DNA from: Tiliqua scincoides
Taxonomy: Eukaryota; Chordata; Lepidosauria; Squamata; Scincidae
Direction of reading: 5' to 3'
Assembly: GCF_035046505.1 (NCBI RefSeq)
Contig: NC_089826.1
Span: 83,710,254-83,774,253 of the forward strand
DNA: 64,000 nucleotides
A model generated the notes under the pieces. The model did no database searches. It was given only the letters and a program-made list of their open reading frames with translations, and was not told where the DNA came from. This document shows, one piece after another, positions 32,701 through 42,145 of this stretch (its first letter is position 1; the number at the start of each line of letters is the position of its first letter). Made by a program: the position numbers and the translations under genes.

Positions 32701-35700
32701 TTTCCCCATCATAGATAGATAAAGCCTGCAGTGCTATATTGCACATTGAATATAATGTATCATTTCTTCTTTCTGAATTTCCAAGAACTATAAAGTTGAC
32801 CTTTCTGAAGTATGCATTTGTTTTGAAGACTGATTCTTCACTGTATGAGTCAGAGCTTTTAAAAGCCCCAGTTTCAGCGCTGAAAAGTAAACACCTCCTC
32901 TAAGTGAGGATTTACTGGCTTCTGGAGGGAGGAAGGGAGAAAAGAAGGAAGTAGAAGGAATGGCAAACAAGTAATTAATATTTGTAAAGTTGTGCTCCCA
33001 AGACCTGCTGCAACATGTGACCGACTTACTGTAGTACCAGCATAACAGAAGTAGGGCCCATGAGGGAGGATGCAGGGGTTACATTGTACCTGGGCCTGAA
33101 GTCAAAAAGAGCCGAAGAAGAGGAGCCAGAAATTTCCTGGGATCTCAGAAAATTTCTGCATATATTATGTGACTGCAATTCACATTTTGTGTAAGCTTAC
33201 CTAGTTTTATATATCATAATTCATAGAAATTATGATCCAATTTTTGTATGAAATTATGATTCAATGGAGGGGCCAAAAAGAAACACTGTATGCCAAAAGG
33301 GGCCCACAAGAAACTTTGTATTGAAGCAGTACACATAAAGGACACATAAGATGTGTCCAGGCCCAATTCAAGGTGCTGGGTTTGACCTTTAAAGCCCTAT
33401 ACTGCTCTGGGCCAGGGTATCTTAGAGATCGCCTACTTCCGTACAATCCGGCTCATCCTCTTAGGTAATCACAGAAGGCTTTTTTACAAGTGCCACCGCC
33501 TAAGGAGGTACGTGGGGCGGCGGCAAGAAATAGGGCCTTCTCAGTAGTGGCACCAACACTATGGAACTCCCTTCCCCTTGACTTAAGAATGGCTCCCTCT
33601 CTTGAGACCTTTTGGCGAGGCCTGAAGACCTTTCTGTTTAAACCTTCTGAGTTCTTGGCCTTTTTAACATCTTTTAATATTTTGTACAGGCCTGATTCTT
33701 TTATGACTTGCTGCTGCTCTATGCTCTTTTTACCTATTTTTATTCTGACTGCTGTTTTTTATGATATGTGTTAATGTTTTTATCTGTTTTAAAATATGTT
33801 TTTAATCTGTTGTAAGCCGCCTTGAGTCCCTTCGGGGAGAAAGGTGGGGTAAAAATAAAGTTGTTGTTGTTGTTGTTGTTATTAAGATGTCCTTCTCACA
33901 TAAAATTCTTCTCGGAGGCCCTGGACAGAGATGATAGTTTGCAGCAATATATCAAGATAGGAATAATTTTTTTTTTTACAAACACAAGTTATAGTTCTAT
34001 ATTTGTAAGATTTATTTATAAATAAATAAATATTTGTAAGATATCCTTCTCCCAAGTGGCAGAGTGGTCATGGCTCTTGAAATGCATTCCTCAAAGCCAT
34101 TTGGCATTCCACTCAATTGTTTTGGGGTATCACTGGATCAGGCAAATCTCCAGCGTTCAGAGGATGTACAAGGTTCTGCTATCTACCGGACTGCTTATAA
34201 AACACAGGCCTTTTGTTTACTGATATTTTTTAGAGGCCAGGATGGCAGACCCAGAGGTGCTCTCTGAAGAACTGCTCGAAAGAGCAAAAGCTGGGGACGC
34301 AAAGGCACAGACAGAGGTATTCATGCTTTGTAACTTTCCTTATAACTTGTTGTAAGTCTTGGTTTGGTGACCTTTTACTAACAACAGTATTTAAGTCTTA
34401 CTTTGTACAGGTAACTTCATAGGATTCTTGGTCATGTTGCGCTGATTCTTTATGGGCTTTCATATTTTTTGTGAAATGTTCCAATTTGAAGGGAATGCGA
34501 AAATTCTATACTTGCAGCCCTTTTCCCCCCAACATAGCTGCTTAAGAGAGCAGCCTGCTAGCTAGCTGTGTATTCTATCAAACACTTCATATCATATCGG
34601 GTAAATGTGGATTTTATTTTGTTCTGTAAAACTACTCTGTAGTTCTTTGCTGGTCCCCTCCATACTCTGTATGCTATGGAATATGGCTAGCTTGGCTGCT
34701 CAGAGCCCTCCTTTGACTGCAGGAGTGTAGGAATGAGGTATCTAACCTTGTTTTTATTTGTACAGGTGGGAAAGCACTACTTGAAGCTAGCGGAAGACCA
34801 AGATGAGGAGTTGAATAGTTGCAGTGGAGTGGAGTGGCTAATTCTCGCAGCCAAGCAGGGGCGAAGGGAAGCTGTGAAACTACTGCGGAGATGTTTAGCA
34901 GACAGAAGAGGTACAAGTCCTTTCTTGATTTCCAGAAAGTGCCGGTGAAATTGGTTTTAAACCCAACCCATTCAGAACTCAGGTTTGCAGTGGAACTCAC
35001 TGGTAGAATTTTTGGGAAGAATTGTTTCTGAGCAAGAATACTTGATGTCCTGCATAACCAATAATCTGGGAGAACCCTTTGCTGCTTCCTTTGGCTAGCT
35101 AGAAATTTTCACAAATTTCTCTGCGCAAAGCAGAACCCTTCTCAAAACTCTGATTGTGGCACTTATTGAAAGGACCCATCATCCACCAGGTTGTCTATTG
35201 GCTTTCAGTGGGATGCCTTCATAACTACCACTGTCAGTTTAAAGAATTACCTAATTTAGTTTGATAAAACTGTGGGCTTAAAGACAATTGCACGAAAAGC
35301 TTAACTTGTCTGAAAGGTAATTTTGGGTTCTTCTGAAATAACAAATTATGAACGGGTGTCACTTATTCCCCCAGGCCCCCACCCAAAACCCGTGGGATAA
35401 TCACCCCTAATGCATCTTCCTTTTCTTTTCTTGAGGCATCACTTCAGAGAATGAGCAAGAAGTGAAGAAATTATCTTCAGAGACTGATTTGGAAAGAGCT
35501 GTGCGGAAAGCTGCTTTAGTCATGTACTGGAAATTAAATCCAAAGAAGAAAAAACAGTTGGCTGTTTCGGAACTATTAGAAAATGTTGGTCAGGTTGACA
35601 GTGAAGGTTTGTTTTCAGTTTGGAATATAAGATATTCTTCACATGGATAATTCTTTCAAAAGTTAGAATTAAAACTTTGGAGAGAGAACAATTTCTTTTG

Positions 35701-38700
35701 AATTTGCTTAAGGAAGAGTTGTTGCAATGATGGTCATTGCTGGATATTTCATTAATGCTCAAGCAGGTGTGAAGGAGTGTTTGAGTTTGATTGTGTGCTT
35801 CCTGGTAACATTAAGTAGCTTGGCGTCACCATAACTTATATGCTATAAATTTAAGAATCGGCCTGTTACTGAGACAGACCACTGGGGTGTCTAGCCTTGT
35901 GTGTTGCACAATGAATTATATTACAGGCATCCCCCATATCCATGGATCCAGTTATCTGCAGGGGCCCCCACGCCTATTAACTTCATTTTGCTTCTTACCA
36001 GTGGCTCCTAGCAAGAATGTCTCTTACAGAACGCTATAAACATGCAAGCTTATAGAACAACATGCAAGCAGGCAACCTGGGCACCAGAGCGACACAGCCA
36101 AAATGTTAACAGGAAGCTTCCTATTCACATTGGCTTAACCTCTTCTGCCTGCGCAGGCTACCTGCTTGCTTGCTTTCCTAGCTCAGCTGCCATTGAAAAT
36201 ATAGAACTGAAAATACAAGGTACTTGCTCATCTTCCCTCTTTTCTCCCTTCCTCAAGTTTGAAGCTAGATTGATGATACCAGTGCCAACCATGACATCAC
36301 TTCTGGTTGGTTCCTACAGATTGTCATTCTAAAAAGTGGGTCCCGGTGCCAAAAAGTTTGAGAACCACTGGTGTAGTCAATTGCTCAGTTTAGATCCTTT
36401 GAACTTAGAGGCCAAGTTGTTTTCTATTGTGAAGGACACATCTGTTCTGGAAGGATAGAACCATGTAGTTGGCAGACACTGTGTATCTTTTGGGTGGCTT
36501 TTCATTTTCTTAGGTTTTTCTCCCCCCACTGATACTGTATAAAGAATTTTAAATAGCTTGAATAAACTTCTGCTTGTGAAAACAGGTGGTGAGAAGCAAG
36601 TCGGGCCCGTTCCCAAGTCTGTGCAGAAGCAAAGAAGAATATTGGAGCGGCTGGTGAGCAGTGAATGTAAGGAAGTGATTCTTGTGGGCGACTGATATTT
36701 TTACACAGTTGGGGAAGAGGGTGTTTACTTATTTGGCTAGATAAAACAGTCAGGTAACTTTTAACTCTAGAATTCTCTGACCCTGAGTTTGCAGAACCAT
36801 AAGAAGAGTCCTGTTGGATGAGACAAAATGTTTGGTCTCAAGAACAAGATGGAGGTTTATTTTGGAAAGAATCAACAGCCACTTATCTGGTTTGCTATTT
36901 GCTGATTTTTTTTTGTCGGTTCTGTTTTGTGCTTGCAACTTTCAGCTAAGAATTATATTGCCATGGATGACTTTGTTGAAATAACCAAGAAGTATGCAAA
37001 GGGCATCATCCCAACCAACTTACTTGGGCAGGATGATGATGATGATGAACTGGCGGGAAAGAGCCCAGAGGAGCTTCCACTCCGACTCAAGGTGAAAATT
37101 AGAGGTTGCTGTTCAAATGTCACCTGTACTTCCTAAGCACAGCCATCTTGTATACTCACCTATCTGCTTGTCTGGTATCTTGGCTTTCACTGCTAAGAAT
37201 ACAGGTGGGTCCCTGCAGATCTGGTGTCCACTGATTCAGTTATCTGCTGATTCAGTGTCCCCCCCCCCCACAAACCTATTACATTACCTTGTTTTTTTGT
37301 GTAGTTGTGCTGGAAGTGTGGGTAATTCTTGCTTTAAACTTGCTTAAACAAAGCACCATGACATGCAGGCAATCAGCCTGCGTGCCAGAGGGAGACTCAG
37401 GAAAATAGGACTTTGGGTTGCTTTGTTTAAGCAGGTTTAAAGCAAGAAGTACCCAAGCTTTCAGTGCGACTACACAAAACAATAAGGTAAGGGAATGAGG
37501 GTGGGTGCTGCTATTTATATATTCCCCTGTGTCCACGGTTTCATTATCCACAGGTTGCACCAGAATGGAACCCCCACAGATACAACTTGCCTGTGTGTGT
37601 GTGTGTTTAGGTTTTACAACCCACTTCAGCTTGAAAACCAATGTGAATTTTATTCCACCCAAGCCTATATTCACTAGGCTGGCCCTCCAATATGTATTTT
37701 TAAAAACCTGCAAAATAGGAGACACAGTATGATTCATTCATGGTGAAGCACCTGCCTCATTTGTGGTATGAAGCGTGGTAGAATTTTTCTACTGTTCAAA
37801 TTGGAGCACCAGCTTGTGGAATATACTTGTCCTTTGACTCTGTTGTAATTTGCACGGTTGCTTCCATATCGAGTTAGTTCTGGATGCAGTAGTGTCTGTT
37901 TTATGTTTTTAAAAAAAGACTTTCTCAACACATCTCTTGTATATGCTCACTGCAGCAAGGCACTGAGATGTAGAAAACAAGTCAATAAAATGTAATGTCT
38001 AAAGAAAACTTGGAGTTATTAGGTTGTACACTAAGGAAGTTGGTTGTGACTGAGTACCTTAGAAATCAATGAGACAACTCAGGGCCCAATCCTATCCAAC
38101 TTTCCTGCATTGGTGCAGCCACAATGCAGCCCCAAGGTAAGCGAACAAGTGTTCCCATACCTTGAGGAGGCCTCTGTGACTGCCTTCCCAACACAGGAAG
38201 CAGTGCATATCCCATTAGCATGGCAGCACTGGCACTTGAAAATTGGATAGGATTGGGCCATTAGTTGTGCCAGAGTCCCATTTAATCACATTGGAACCTG
38301 AGCTGCAATACTGTGCATGCTTACCTGGGAGTAAGCCCCATGGAACACAGTGAAACATAATGAGCACTATCAGTCACAACTAACTTTCTTAGGATACAAC
38401 CTGCCAATTTTAATTTAAATTAATAGCATAGCAAAAATCCATATTTCAATGCCAGTCAATTTCTAAAAGATGGAAACCGTATGTGAAGTCTTCATTGGGG
38501 GTCCTAAAGAGTCCCCATATACCTATTCTTCATTGGATATAAACATGGTTCAAATTCCTCTATATGGGTTTGTTTTATAATTATGCAAATTAGTTGTTTG
38601 TTTTTTTCTCTGGAAACTGCTTTGTGAACTTTCTGTTGAAAAGCGGTATATAAATACTGTTAATAATAATAATAATGCATAAATTAATATAGCACTCTGT

Positions 38701-41106
38701 GAGTGTGCAACACACTTCAAGTGTATTATCTTGATGGCCTTACATGTAGATATAGCTATCTATATAGATAATTTGTCAAAGTGTAGTGTTTACATACACA
38801 CATTTTATTTACCAAAATAGAATTTTGTATAAAATAAATGCAACATTTTTTTGAAAGATTTACATGATTATCTGTCAAAATATGAGGCTGCTTTTCTAGG
38901 GAAACCTCTTTTTGTACTAGTACTGATGTGAAATAAGGCCTTGTGTATCTCAGAATTAACTGTGCTATAATCAGCTGCAACTTTCCCTGTATCATCTCCC
39001 CACCCCACCCCTACATCATTTTGCTCGGTACTAGTAAATTATGGGAAGATGCAGTGACATGTTCTGTAATCACTATGGGTGTCGGTTAGGAGCCCATCCC
39101 GTTTGCTATAGTAAAGCAAAATCTGTACTATAGTTTCAGAAGAAAAAACTCCTCTGAACCAGCAGCTCACTAGTCTCCCTAAGAGATTTAAATGCAGTTT
39201 TTGGCTTGGCTTGCTTGTCCATTCTGTCATGTGGTGGTGCATGGTTCTGTGAAGGAGTTACTTGAACGAACTCAATTTTCTTCCTTTCCAGGTCATCAAG
39301 TATCCACTTCATGCCATTATGGAAATCAAAGAGCACCTCATAGAAGTGGCCTCTAAAGCAGGAATGCACTGGCTCTCCACCATCATTCCAACCCACCACA
39401 TCAACGCGCTGATCTTTTTCTTCATCATCAGTAACCTGACAATTGACTTCTTTGCCTTCTTTATCCCACTGGTCATCTTCTATCTCGCCTTCATTTCCAT
39501 GGTGATTTGCACCTTAAAAGTATTCCAGGACAGTAAAGCTTGGGAGAACTTCCGCACCCTGACAGACTTGCTACTGCGTTTTGAGCCGAACCTGGATGTC
39601 GAGGAAGCGGAAGTGAACTTTGGCTGGAATCATCTAGAGCCTTACCTGTACTTCCTCCTCTCAGTGTTCTTTGTAATTTTTTCCTTTCCTATAGCAAGCA
39701 AGGACTGGATACCCTGTTCAGAGCTGGCTACGATCTCCATTTTCTTCATGGTGACGAGTTACATGAGTTTGGGCACAAGTGCCGAGCCCTACACGCGAAG
39801 GGCGTTGATCACGGAGATTGCCGCAGGTTCACTCTTCTTCTTGCAGTTTGTACCCTTTCATTTGGGCTACTTGAAACTCCTGGGAAAGACCTTTTACAGC
39901 ATCCCTCTCGGGCACTTCTTTGTGCTAAATGTGAGCGTCCCTTGCCTTCTGTTTTTGTACCTGTTCTATCTGTTCTTCAGGATGGCACAGCTGCGCAACT
40001 TTAAGGGCACCTATTGCTACCTGGTTCCTTACTTGGTGTGCTTCATGTGGTGTGAGCTTTCGGTGGTTATTTTGCAAGAGTCTACTGGCATTGGTATGAT
40101 TCGTGCCTCTGTGGGTTACTTTTTGTTCTTGTTTGCGCTTCCTATTCTAATCCTGGGCATTGTGCTGATGTGTCTTGTGCATTTCATAAAATGGTTTGTA
40201 ACATTGGAGCTTGTGAAGATTGTGGTGACTCTAGTAGTATGTGTCATTCCTTTGGTTATCCGATGGTGGACGAAAACCAGTTTCTCTGTGGTGGAGGTGA
40301 TGAAATCCCTGACCAAGAGTTCTATTGTTAAACTCATTCTGGTGTGGATCACGGCCATTGTGTTGTTCTGTTGGTTTTATGTGTATCGCTCAGAGGGGAT
40401 GAAAGTGTACAACTCCACCTTGACGTGGAATCAGTATGGCTTTATATGTGGGCCGCGGGCTTGGAAGGAGACAAATATGGCACGCACCCAGATCTTATGT
40501 AGTCATCTGGAGGGCCACAGAGTGACATGGACCGGGAGGTTCAAGTATGTTAGAGTTACGGACATTGACAATAGTGCAGAATCGGCAGTAAACATGCTTC
40601 CAGTGTTTATTGGAGACTGGCTCCGATGCTTGTATGGAGAAACGTATCCAGTTTGTGACCCCAAAAACGTTACCATGGAAGATGAGGAACTCTGTCGACT
40701 CAAGTACCTGGCAAAACATGAGTGCCACATGAAAAGGTTTGACCGCTATAAATTTGAAATAACCGTGGGCATGCCTTACAGCAAGGTGAGAAATGGAGCT
40801 AAGCCTTCAGAAGAGGAGGATGTCACCAAGGATATTGTGTTGAGGGCAAGCAATGAATTTAAGAAAGTGCTGCTGAACTTGAGGCAAGGAAGTGAAATTG
40901 AATTCAGTACCATTCTGGAAGGTCGACTTGGCAGCAAATGGCCCGTGTTTGAACTGAAAGCCATCTCGTGCTTAAACTGCATGTCTAAGCTTCTACCTGT
41001 AGGAAGGCACGTCAAGGTGGAGCACGACTGGCGAGTCACCGTTCAAAAAGCCCTCAAGTTTGCCTTTGATTTTTTCTTCTCTCCATTTGTGTCAGTTGCA
41101 TGTTGA
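16134..41106 (+). CDS. WFS1: Wolframin (whole gene, seven coding exons)
   Basis: Exons 16132-16329, 34234-34316, 34766-34910, 35436-35606, 36586-36666, 36946-37091 and 39292-41106 join in frame to an 878-residue protein (human 890). All introns are GT-AG and the phases agree. WFS1 is an ER membrane glycoprotein that acts in Ca2+ homeostasis and limits the unfolded-protein response. Loss causes Wolfram syndrome in humans. Residues 1-65 are poorly conserved and rich in Ser, Pro and Ala. About 75-275 is the cytosolic part with Sel1-like helices ([46 protein letters not shown]). Membrane segments run from about 312 ([18 protein letters not shown]) to about 640 ([19 protein letters not shown]). 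The lumenal C-terminal domain has sequons NST near 647 and NVT near 733. No frame breaks. The ATG context at 16134 is strong (gaaATGG). Confidence 0.97.
16783..17145. mobile_element. hAT MITE with perfect target duplication
   Basis: The ends are cagtgtttctcaaact and gtgtgagaaccactg, inverted. The 8-base duplication ccttagac stands at 16775-16782 and 17146-17153. No transposase frame. A copy of the 'cttactcctgggtaagtgcgg' repeat is nested near 16985-17030. Lies in WFS1 intron 2. Confidence 0.9.
17154..18699. other. WFS1 intron 2, part
   Basis: Contains a (GT)n(GA)n microsatellite at 17657-17712, a hAT-like shred at about 17874-17952 (ending ttgaaaatcactg) and the hairpin at 17962-18102. No exon recognised. 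Confidence 0.5.
17962..18102. repeat. Long inverted repeat (hairpin), arms about 59 bp
   Basis: Left arm 17962-18020 and right arm 18044-18102 pair with a 23-base loop. The inner 36 bases differ at only two places (aggacaactgtccatgg against aggacaactgtctatgg on the reverse strand). Probably the core of a palindromic MITE. Confidence 0.8.
18700..18905 (+). mobile_element. tRNA-derived SINE (type B)
   Basis: It starts gagctgtaactagtggtag (A-box region), then tgttcaactcctggcacc (B-box region), then a body with agagctgggaaagg and gaccagtggtctga, ending near aaggcagcttcaga. It matches the minus-strand copy at 14740. Confidence 0.7.
19915..20335. mobile_element. Palindromic Tigger-like MITE
   Basis: The ends are inverted: agtgggccctccttattt at the left and a partner ending ggaaggcccact at the right. 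The wording 'ggtttggttccagatacc' is like TcMar-Tigger termini. The centre is a near-perfect hairpin, with ccagtttttggaaggcaa near 20098 facing ttgccttccaaaaacc. Related copies lie at 22205, 37203, 41812 and 42245. The assignment to Tigger is inference. Confidence 0.55.
20336..21313. other. WFS1 intron 2, mostly unique block
   Basis: A poly-G run lies near 20357. 20640-21010 is unique, rather CpG-containing, and without any repeat I recognise. No coding frame supported. Confidence 0.4.
21314..21996. mobile_element. hAT MITE interrupted by a second hAT MITE
   Basis: The ends are cagtgattcccaaactg and cgtttgggaaccactg. The flanks gcttaaaa (21306-21313) and gtctaaaa (21997-22004) match at 6 of 8 bases. 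The interior is split by the element at 21402-21905. Confidence 0.85.
21402..21905. mobile_element. Nested hAT MITE with perfect target duplication
   Basis: It starts cagcggttctcaaactcg and ends cagtttgagagcccctg. The 8-base duplication atgtatag is at 21394-21401 and 21906-21913. Closely related inside to the element at 28696-29114. Confidence 0.88.
22205..22445. mobile_element. Tigger-like MITE copy
   Basis: It contains tgcagatct...tggatgcagtgg and the inverted partner caatatttgcaggttcagtatccatggg, with inner arms 'cacctctggacatgactgga' and 'tgtgtccagaggtcc'. Diverged, ends unclear. Confidence 0.45.
22470..23149 (-). mobile_element. Composite repeat: CR1 tail, 138-bp spacer, CR1 tail
   Basis: On the minus strand a CR1 3' region (23149-22791) is followed by a 138-base non-CR1 spacer (22790-22656) and a second CR1 3' tail (22655-22470). 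The same tail-spacer-tail arrangement occurs at 46926-47365 with, by eye, an identical spacer. The longer CR1 part at 22791-23149 still encodes [19 protein letters not shown]. Confidence 0.88.
23150..23765. other. WFS1 intron 2, unassigned
   Basis: Short relics of a Tigger-like MITE near 23475-23560 and of the palindromic 'ccattgagttcactgagac' repeat near 23660-23715. Nothing else recognised. Confidence 0.35.
23766..24080. mobile_element. hAT MITE with perfect target duplication
   Basis: The ends are caatggttcccaaacatt and cagtttgcgaaccactg. The 8-base duplication tcttagac is at 23758-23765 and 24081-24088. Confidence 0.9.
24081..25121. other. WFS1 intron 2, mostly unique
   Basis: AT-rich sequence with a poly-T run (24251) and a poly-G run (24398). 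No exon recognised. Confidence 0.4.
25122..25347. mobile_element. hAT MITE (second subfamily)
   Basis: The ends are cagtgattttcagtc and cttgaaaatcgctg. The flanks ctatatag (25114-25121) and ctctatag (25348-25355) match at 7 of 8. The interior has repeated 'ggcacact' and 'tcaaggcgcacc' motifs. The fragment at 3091-3236 belongs here. Confidence 0.87.
25440..25797 (-). mobile_element. tRNA-derived SINE (type A)
   Basis: The reverse strand starts ggcaggaggtctggtctag and agggtagagcctccatttg (A box), then cgccagttcgaggccac (B box), a body with gaaagatagagcctt, and a tail with accaagaaaggcggtatata before an (ATT)n run. The same element is on the plus strand at 58026-58375. Confidence 0.82.
25798..26937. 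other. WFS1 intron 2, unassigned
   Basis: A copy of the dispersed palindromic repeat (agaagcaagcattattgtg...acttactcccagataagc) lies at about 26850-26930. The rest is unique, with no gene seen. Confidence 0.4.
26938..27112. repeat. Palindromic MITE, about 180 bp (copy 2)
   Basis: The ends gggcccaatcctgtccaac and gttgggtaggattcggcc are inverted. The middle reads cctccataactacccttcc after a short hairpin of 'aaggtaag' type. Confidence 0.7.
27132..27310. repeat. Palindromic MITE, about 180 bp (copy 3)
   Basis: It starts gggtgcaatcctaaccaac and ends aattgcttaggattgcaat. It lies only about 20 bases after copy 2, and its middle runs in the opposite sense. Confidence 0.68.
27351..27874. mobile_element. 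hAT MITE hosting a nested hAT MITE
   Basis: It starts cggtggttcccaaactaac and ends ttcaggaacctctt. The 8-base duplication ccttaaat is at 27343-27350 and 27875-27882. The left part has a C-run and 'agatggtggtgtccaaaatc'. It is interrupted at 27658-27837. Confidence 0.82.
27658..27837. mobile_element. Palindromic hAT MITE, nested
   Basis: The element is almost wholly a palindrome, with arms caggggtgctcaaactttc and gaaagtttgagcacccctg. The perfect 8-base duplication ccctaagg is at 27650-27657 and 27838-27845. A second copy with the same right junction is at 60330-60500. Confidence 0.92.
27883..28695. other. WFS1 intron 2, unassigned
   Basis: Unique sequence with no splice-supported frame and no repeat recognised. 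Confidence 0.4.
28696..29114. mobile_element. hAT MITE
   Basis: The ends are cagtgcttcccaaacgcc and ccagtttgggaaccactg. The flanks gtgtaggt (28688-28695) and atgtaggc (29115-29122) match at 6 of 8. The interior is like that of 21402-21905. Confidence 0.83.
29180..29480. repeat. Tandem repeat, about 2.5 units of 100-117 bp
   Basis: Units start ccagraaatttc at 29180, 29297 and 29397. Each then has a 'ccccttttggacc' / 'gaccccaggcccaggta' stretch and a 'gtgccctgggca...aaaatgtaagatcc' end. A related diverged stretch is at 33075-33180 on the other strand. Confidence 0.75.
29481..30160. other. WFS1 intron 2, unassigned
   Basis: A copy of the dispersed palindromic repeat lies at about 29885-29945, then sequence related to the interior of the hAT MITE at 28696 (gggaaaggtaataacacaatccc, 29960-30110). 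No gene seen. Confidence 0.4.
30161..30297. repeat. Near-perfect inverted repeat (hairpin) with 38-bp arms
   Basis: Arms 30161-30198 and 30260-30297 match at 37 of 38 bases by eye, starting gaacaacctggcttcctgag. The loop is 61 bases. Not part of any repeat family I recognise in the window. Confidence 0.9.
30298..31505. other. WFS1 intron 2 with one hAT MITE
   Basis: Apart from the hAT element at 30568-30982 the sequence is unassigned. A short (TTTA)n tract and a poly-G run (31193) are present. Confidence 0.4.
30568..30982. mobile_element. hAT MITE
   Basis: The left end tggtgtttttcaaactgtgg is a changed form of cagtg..., and the right end is aatgtttgggaaccactg. The flanks aactagat (30560-30567) and agctagag (30983-30990) match at 6 of 8. 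Confidence 0.8.
31506..31912 (+). repeat. Three CR1 3' tails in tandem, joined by a 26-bp spacer
   Basis: The same ~106-base CR1 tail occurs three times. Tails 1-2 and 2-3 are separated by a 26-base spacer with ctacaattcccaggaagcc at 31638-31663 and 31770-31795, giving a 132-base period. The arrangement recurs on the minus strand at 47250-47500. Confidence 0.9.
31968..32130. repeat. Palindromic MITE, about 180 bp (copy 4)
   Basis: It starts ggggccaatcctatgcaac and ends cgttggatagacttggaccc, flanked by tta and taa. Middle ccttgaggaggtctccatg. More diverged than other copies. Confidence 0.65.
32131..33369. other. WFS1 intron 2, unassigned
   Basis: Unique or old sequence. 33075-33180 resembles the tandem unit at 29180 in reverse. 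No exon recognised. Confidence 0.4.
33370..33885 (+). mobile_element. L2-type LINE 3' end
   Basis: It encodes the end of an L2-like ORF2 ([20 protein letters not shown] followed by RMAPSLETF and LKTFLFKP), then a tail reading gccgccttgagtcccttcgg...gtaaaaataaag and a (TTG)n run. A minus-strand relative is at 61940-62420. Confidence 0.85.
33886..34233 (+). other. End of WFS1 intron 2
   Basis: AT-rich stretch, then unique sequence up to the acceptor at 34233. Confidence 0.4.
34234..34316 (+). CDS. WFS1: WFS1 exon 3
   Basis: Acceptor tttttag and donor cagag/gtattc. It completes a split Glu codon and encodes about residues 66-93, ending [13 protein letters not shown], as in human wolframin. The intron before it (about 17.9 kb) is the longest of the gene. 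Confidence 0.93.
34766..34910 (+). CDS. WFS1: WFS1 exon 4
   Basis: Acceptor ttgtacag and donor gaag/ag then gtacaag. It encodes [18 protein letters not shown] and [20 protein letters not shown], the Sel1-like part. Confidence 0.96.
35436..35606 (+). CDS. WFS1: WFS1 exon 5
   Basis: Acceptor ttcttgag and donor gtgaag/gtttgt. It encodes [20 protein letters not shown] and [20 protein letters not shown], ending at VDSE. Confidence 0.95.
35607..36585 (+). other. WFS1 intron 5
   Basis: Holds a Tigger-like MITE relic at about 35930-36075 and the right end of a hAT MITE at about 36283-36369 (aagtttgagaaccactg, then gtgtagtc). Confidence 0.55.
36586..36666 (+). CDS. WFS1: WFS1 exon 6
   Basis: Acceptor aaaacag and donor gaat/gtaagg. 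It encodes [20 protein letters not shown] and ERLVSSE, very like human. Confidence 0.95.
36946..37091 (+). CDS. WFS1: WFS1 exon 7
   Basis: Acceptor tttcag and donor caag/gtgaaa. It encodes [20 protein letters not shown] and an acidic stretch [20 protein letters not shown]. Ends in phase 0. Confidence 0.96.
37203..37585. mobile_element. Palindromic Tigger-like MITE
   Basis: Inner arms gctttaaacttgcttaaac (about 37331) and gtttaagcaggtttaaagc (about 37427) face each other. The outer parts, cagttatctgctgattcag and tttcattatccacaggttgc, are of the same style as 41812 and 42245. Confidence 0.6.
38080..38263. repeat. Palindromic MITE, about 180 bp (copy 5)
   Basis: The ends are gggcccaatcctatccaac and aattggataggattgggcc. 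One of the best conserved copies. Confidence 0.75.
39292..41106 (+). CDS. WFS1: WFS1 exon 8 (large last exon)
   Basis: Acceptor cctttccag, then [16 protein letters not shown]. It encodes residues 275-878, including all membrane segments and the lumenal domain, in one exon as in other vertebrates. It ends ...[13 protein letters not shown] with stop TGA at 41104-41106. Confidence 0.98.
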   Translation, partial: VIKYPLHAIMEIKEHLIEVASKAGMHWLSTIIPTHHINALIFFFIISNLTIDFFAFFIPLVIFYLAFISMVICTLKVFQDSKAWENFRTLTDLLLRFEPNLDVEEAEVNFGWNHLEPYLYFLLSVFFVIFSFPIASKDWIPCSELATISIFFMVTSYMSLGTSAEPYTRRALITEIAAGSLFFLQFVPFHLGYLKLLGKTFYSIPLGHFFVLNVSVPCLLFLYLFYLFFRMAQLRNFKGTYCYLVPYLVCFMWCELSVVILQESTGIGMIRASVGYFLFLFALPILILGIVLMCLVHFIKWFVTLELVKIVVTLVVCVIPLVIRWWTKTSFSVVEVMKSLTKSSIVKLILVWITAIVLFCWFYVYRSEGMKVYNSTLTWNQYGFICGPRAWKETNMARTQILCSHLEGHRVTWTGRFKYVRVTDIDNSAESAVNMLPVFIGDWLRCLYGETYPVCDPKNVTMEDEELCRLKYLAKHECHMKRFDRYKFEITVGMPYSKVRNGAKPSEEEDVTKDIVLRASNEFKKVLLNLRQGSEIEFSTILEGRLGSKWPVFELKAISCLNCMSKLLPVGRHVKVEHDWRVTVQKALKFAFDFFFSPFVSVAC

Positions 41107-41735
41107 GCTATAATGGAAGTATCTGCAGTGCCACAACCAAAGATTTGGCTTAAAAAAGCAGCTGTGCAATGTTCAAAATGGAATGCTGATTGTTTTGAGC
41201 ATGGCAGTGTTTGCCATGTAGCCACCATCTTAGTCATTTTTGTGCTGCAGGGAGATCTATATGTACGACTTTGGCTTTATCTGCATATTGAAAGCATGAA
41301 CTGTGTTTCATACAAGAGTTCTAGTTAATGTTGAGAGCACCTTATTCTTCAGATTAATTCACCCTTCTGCTCCTATATACTTAAAGCTGACCTTGTGGGT
41401 GACAAGCAACACTAATACCAGTGATGTTGTGGTCCATAAAATAACTATTATCTGTGCCGTGCAGTTGAATGTCTGACCTATATAAATGAAACTGACCTGA
41501 ATTACAGTGCAAGCTGGATATGCCTTCTGAGGACAGACTTTTTGCTCAGGCATCCAATTAAGTTTCATTGAAAGTATCCTTCACTTAAAAATGGTTTTGT
41601 TAAAATAGTGAGATGACAAGCAGTGGAAAATGCAGATGGTGAAGGTCAAGTAATGTAACAGAAACAGAAATATCTGGTTTGTGATCTGTACTCATAAATA
41701 TGAATGTGACATTAAACACGAGTTCAAAACCTATC
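41107..41735 (+). other. WFS1: WFS1 3' UTR with ATTAAA signal
   Basis: Unique sequence follows the stop codon. ATTAAA at 41711-41716 is the best placed signal, followed by a GT-rich stretch near 41785-41815. The UTR would be about 620 bases. Confidence 0.55.
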
Positions 41736-41811
41736 GTACAAAGCTTTGCAGTCTTATTTGAACACACTTCTCCCACCATTCTATGTGCTATAGTAGAGTG
41801 CATGTGATGTG

Positions 41812-42145
41812 TGCAGGCATCTCCTGTATCTGCGGATCCAGTATCCACAGATTTATTTATCTGTGGATTCAAAGCCCCCCATGGCCTCCCACACCCATTA
41901 ACATTACCCCTGGAAAATGTTTCTTCATTTTACAGGGCATCCTTTTATAGCGTGCCTGCACACGCTATAAGCTTGCATGCTTATATCATCCTGTAAAAGA
42001 AAAATATTTTTCCAGGAGTAAGCATCTAAATGACATTAATGGGTGCAGGGCAGCTGCAGAAATAAAGTTCTCCCATATCTGTGGTTTTTCCATATTTGTG
42101 GGAATTGATCCCCCGCAGATAGGGGGGTGGGGACCTGTTTGCGGA
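41812..42145. mobile_element. Palindromic Tigger-like MITE
   Basis: It starts with caggcatctcctgtatctg. An inner hairpin (ttatagcgtgcctgcacacgctataa) is centred near 41957. The right part carries catatctgtggtttttccat. Confidence 0.55.

Larger units (their letters stand above)
37092..39291 (+). other. WFS1 intron 7
   Basis: Holds a palindromic Tigger-like MITE at 37203-37585, the MITE copy at 38080-38263, a short palindromic repeat at about 38300-38365 and a SINE or LINE tail at about 38600-38680 (aaaagcggtatataaatact, then (AAT)n). The rest is unassigned. Confidence 0.55.

Noticed and set aside
33490-33774. A 94-codon frame with [10 protein letters not shown]
   Set aside because: This is the C-terminal part of an L2-type LINE, not a host exon.
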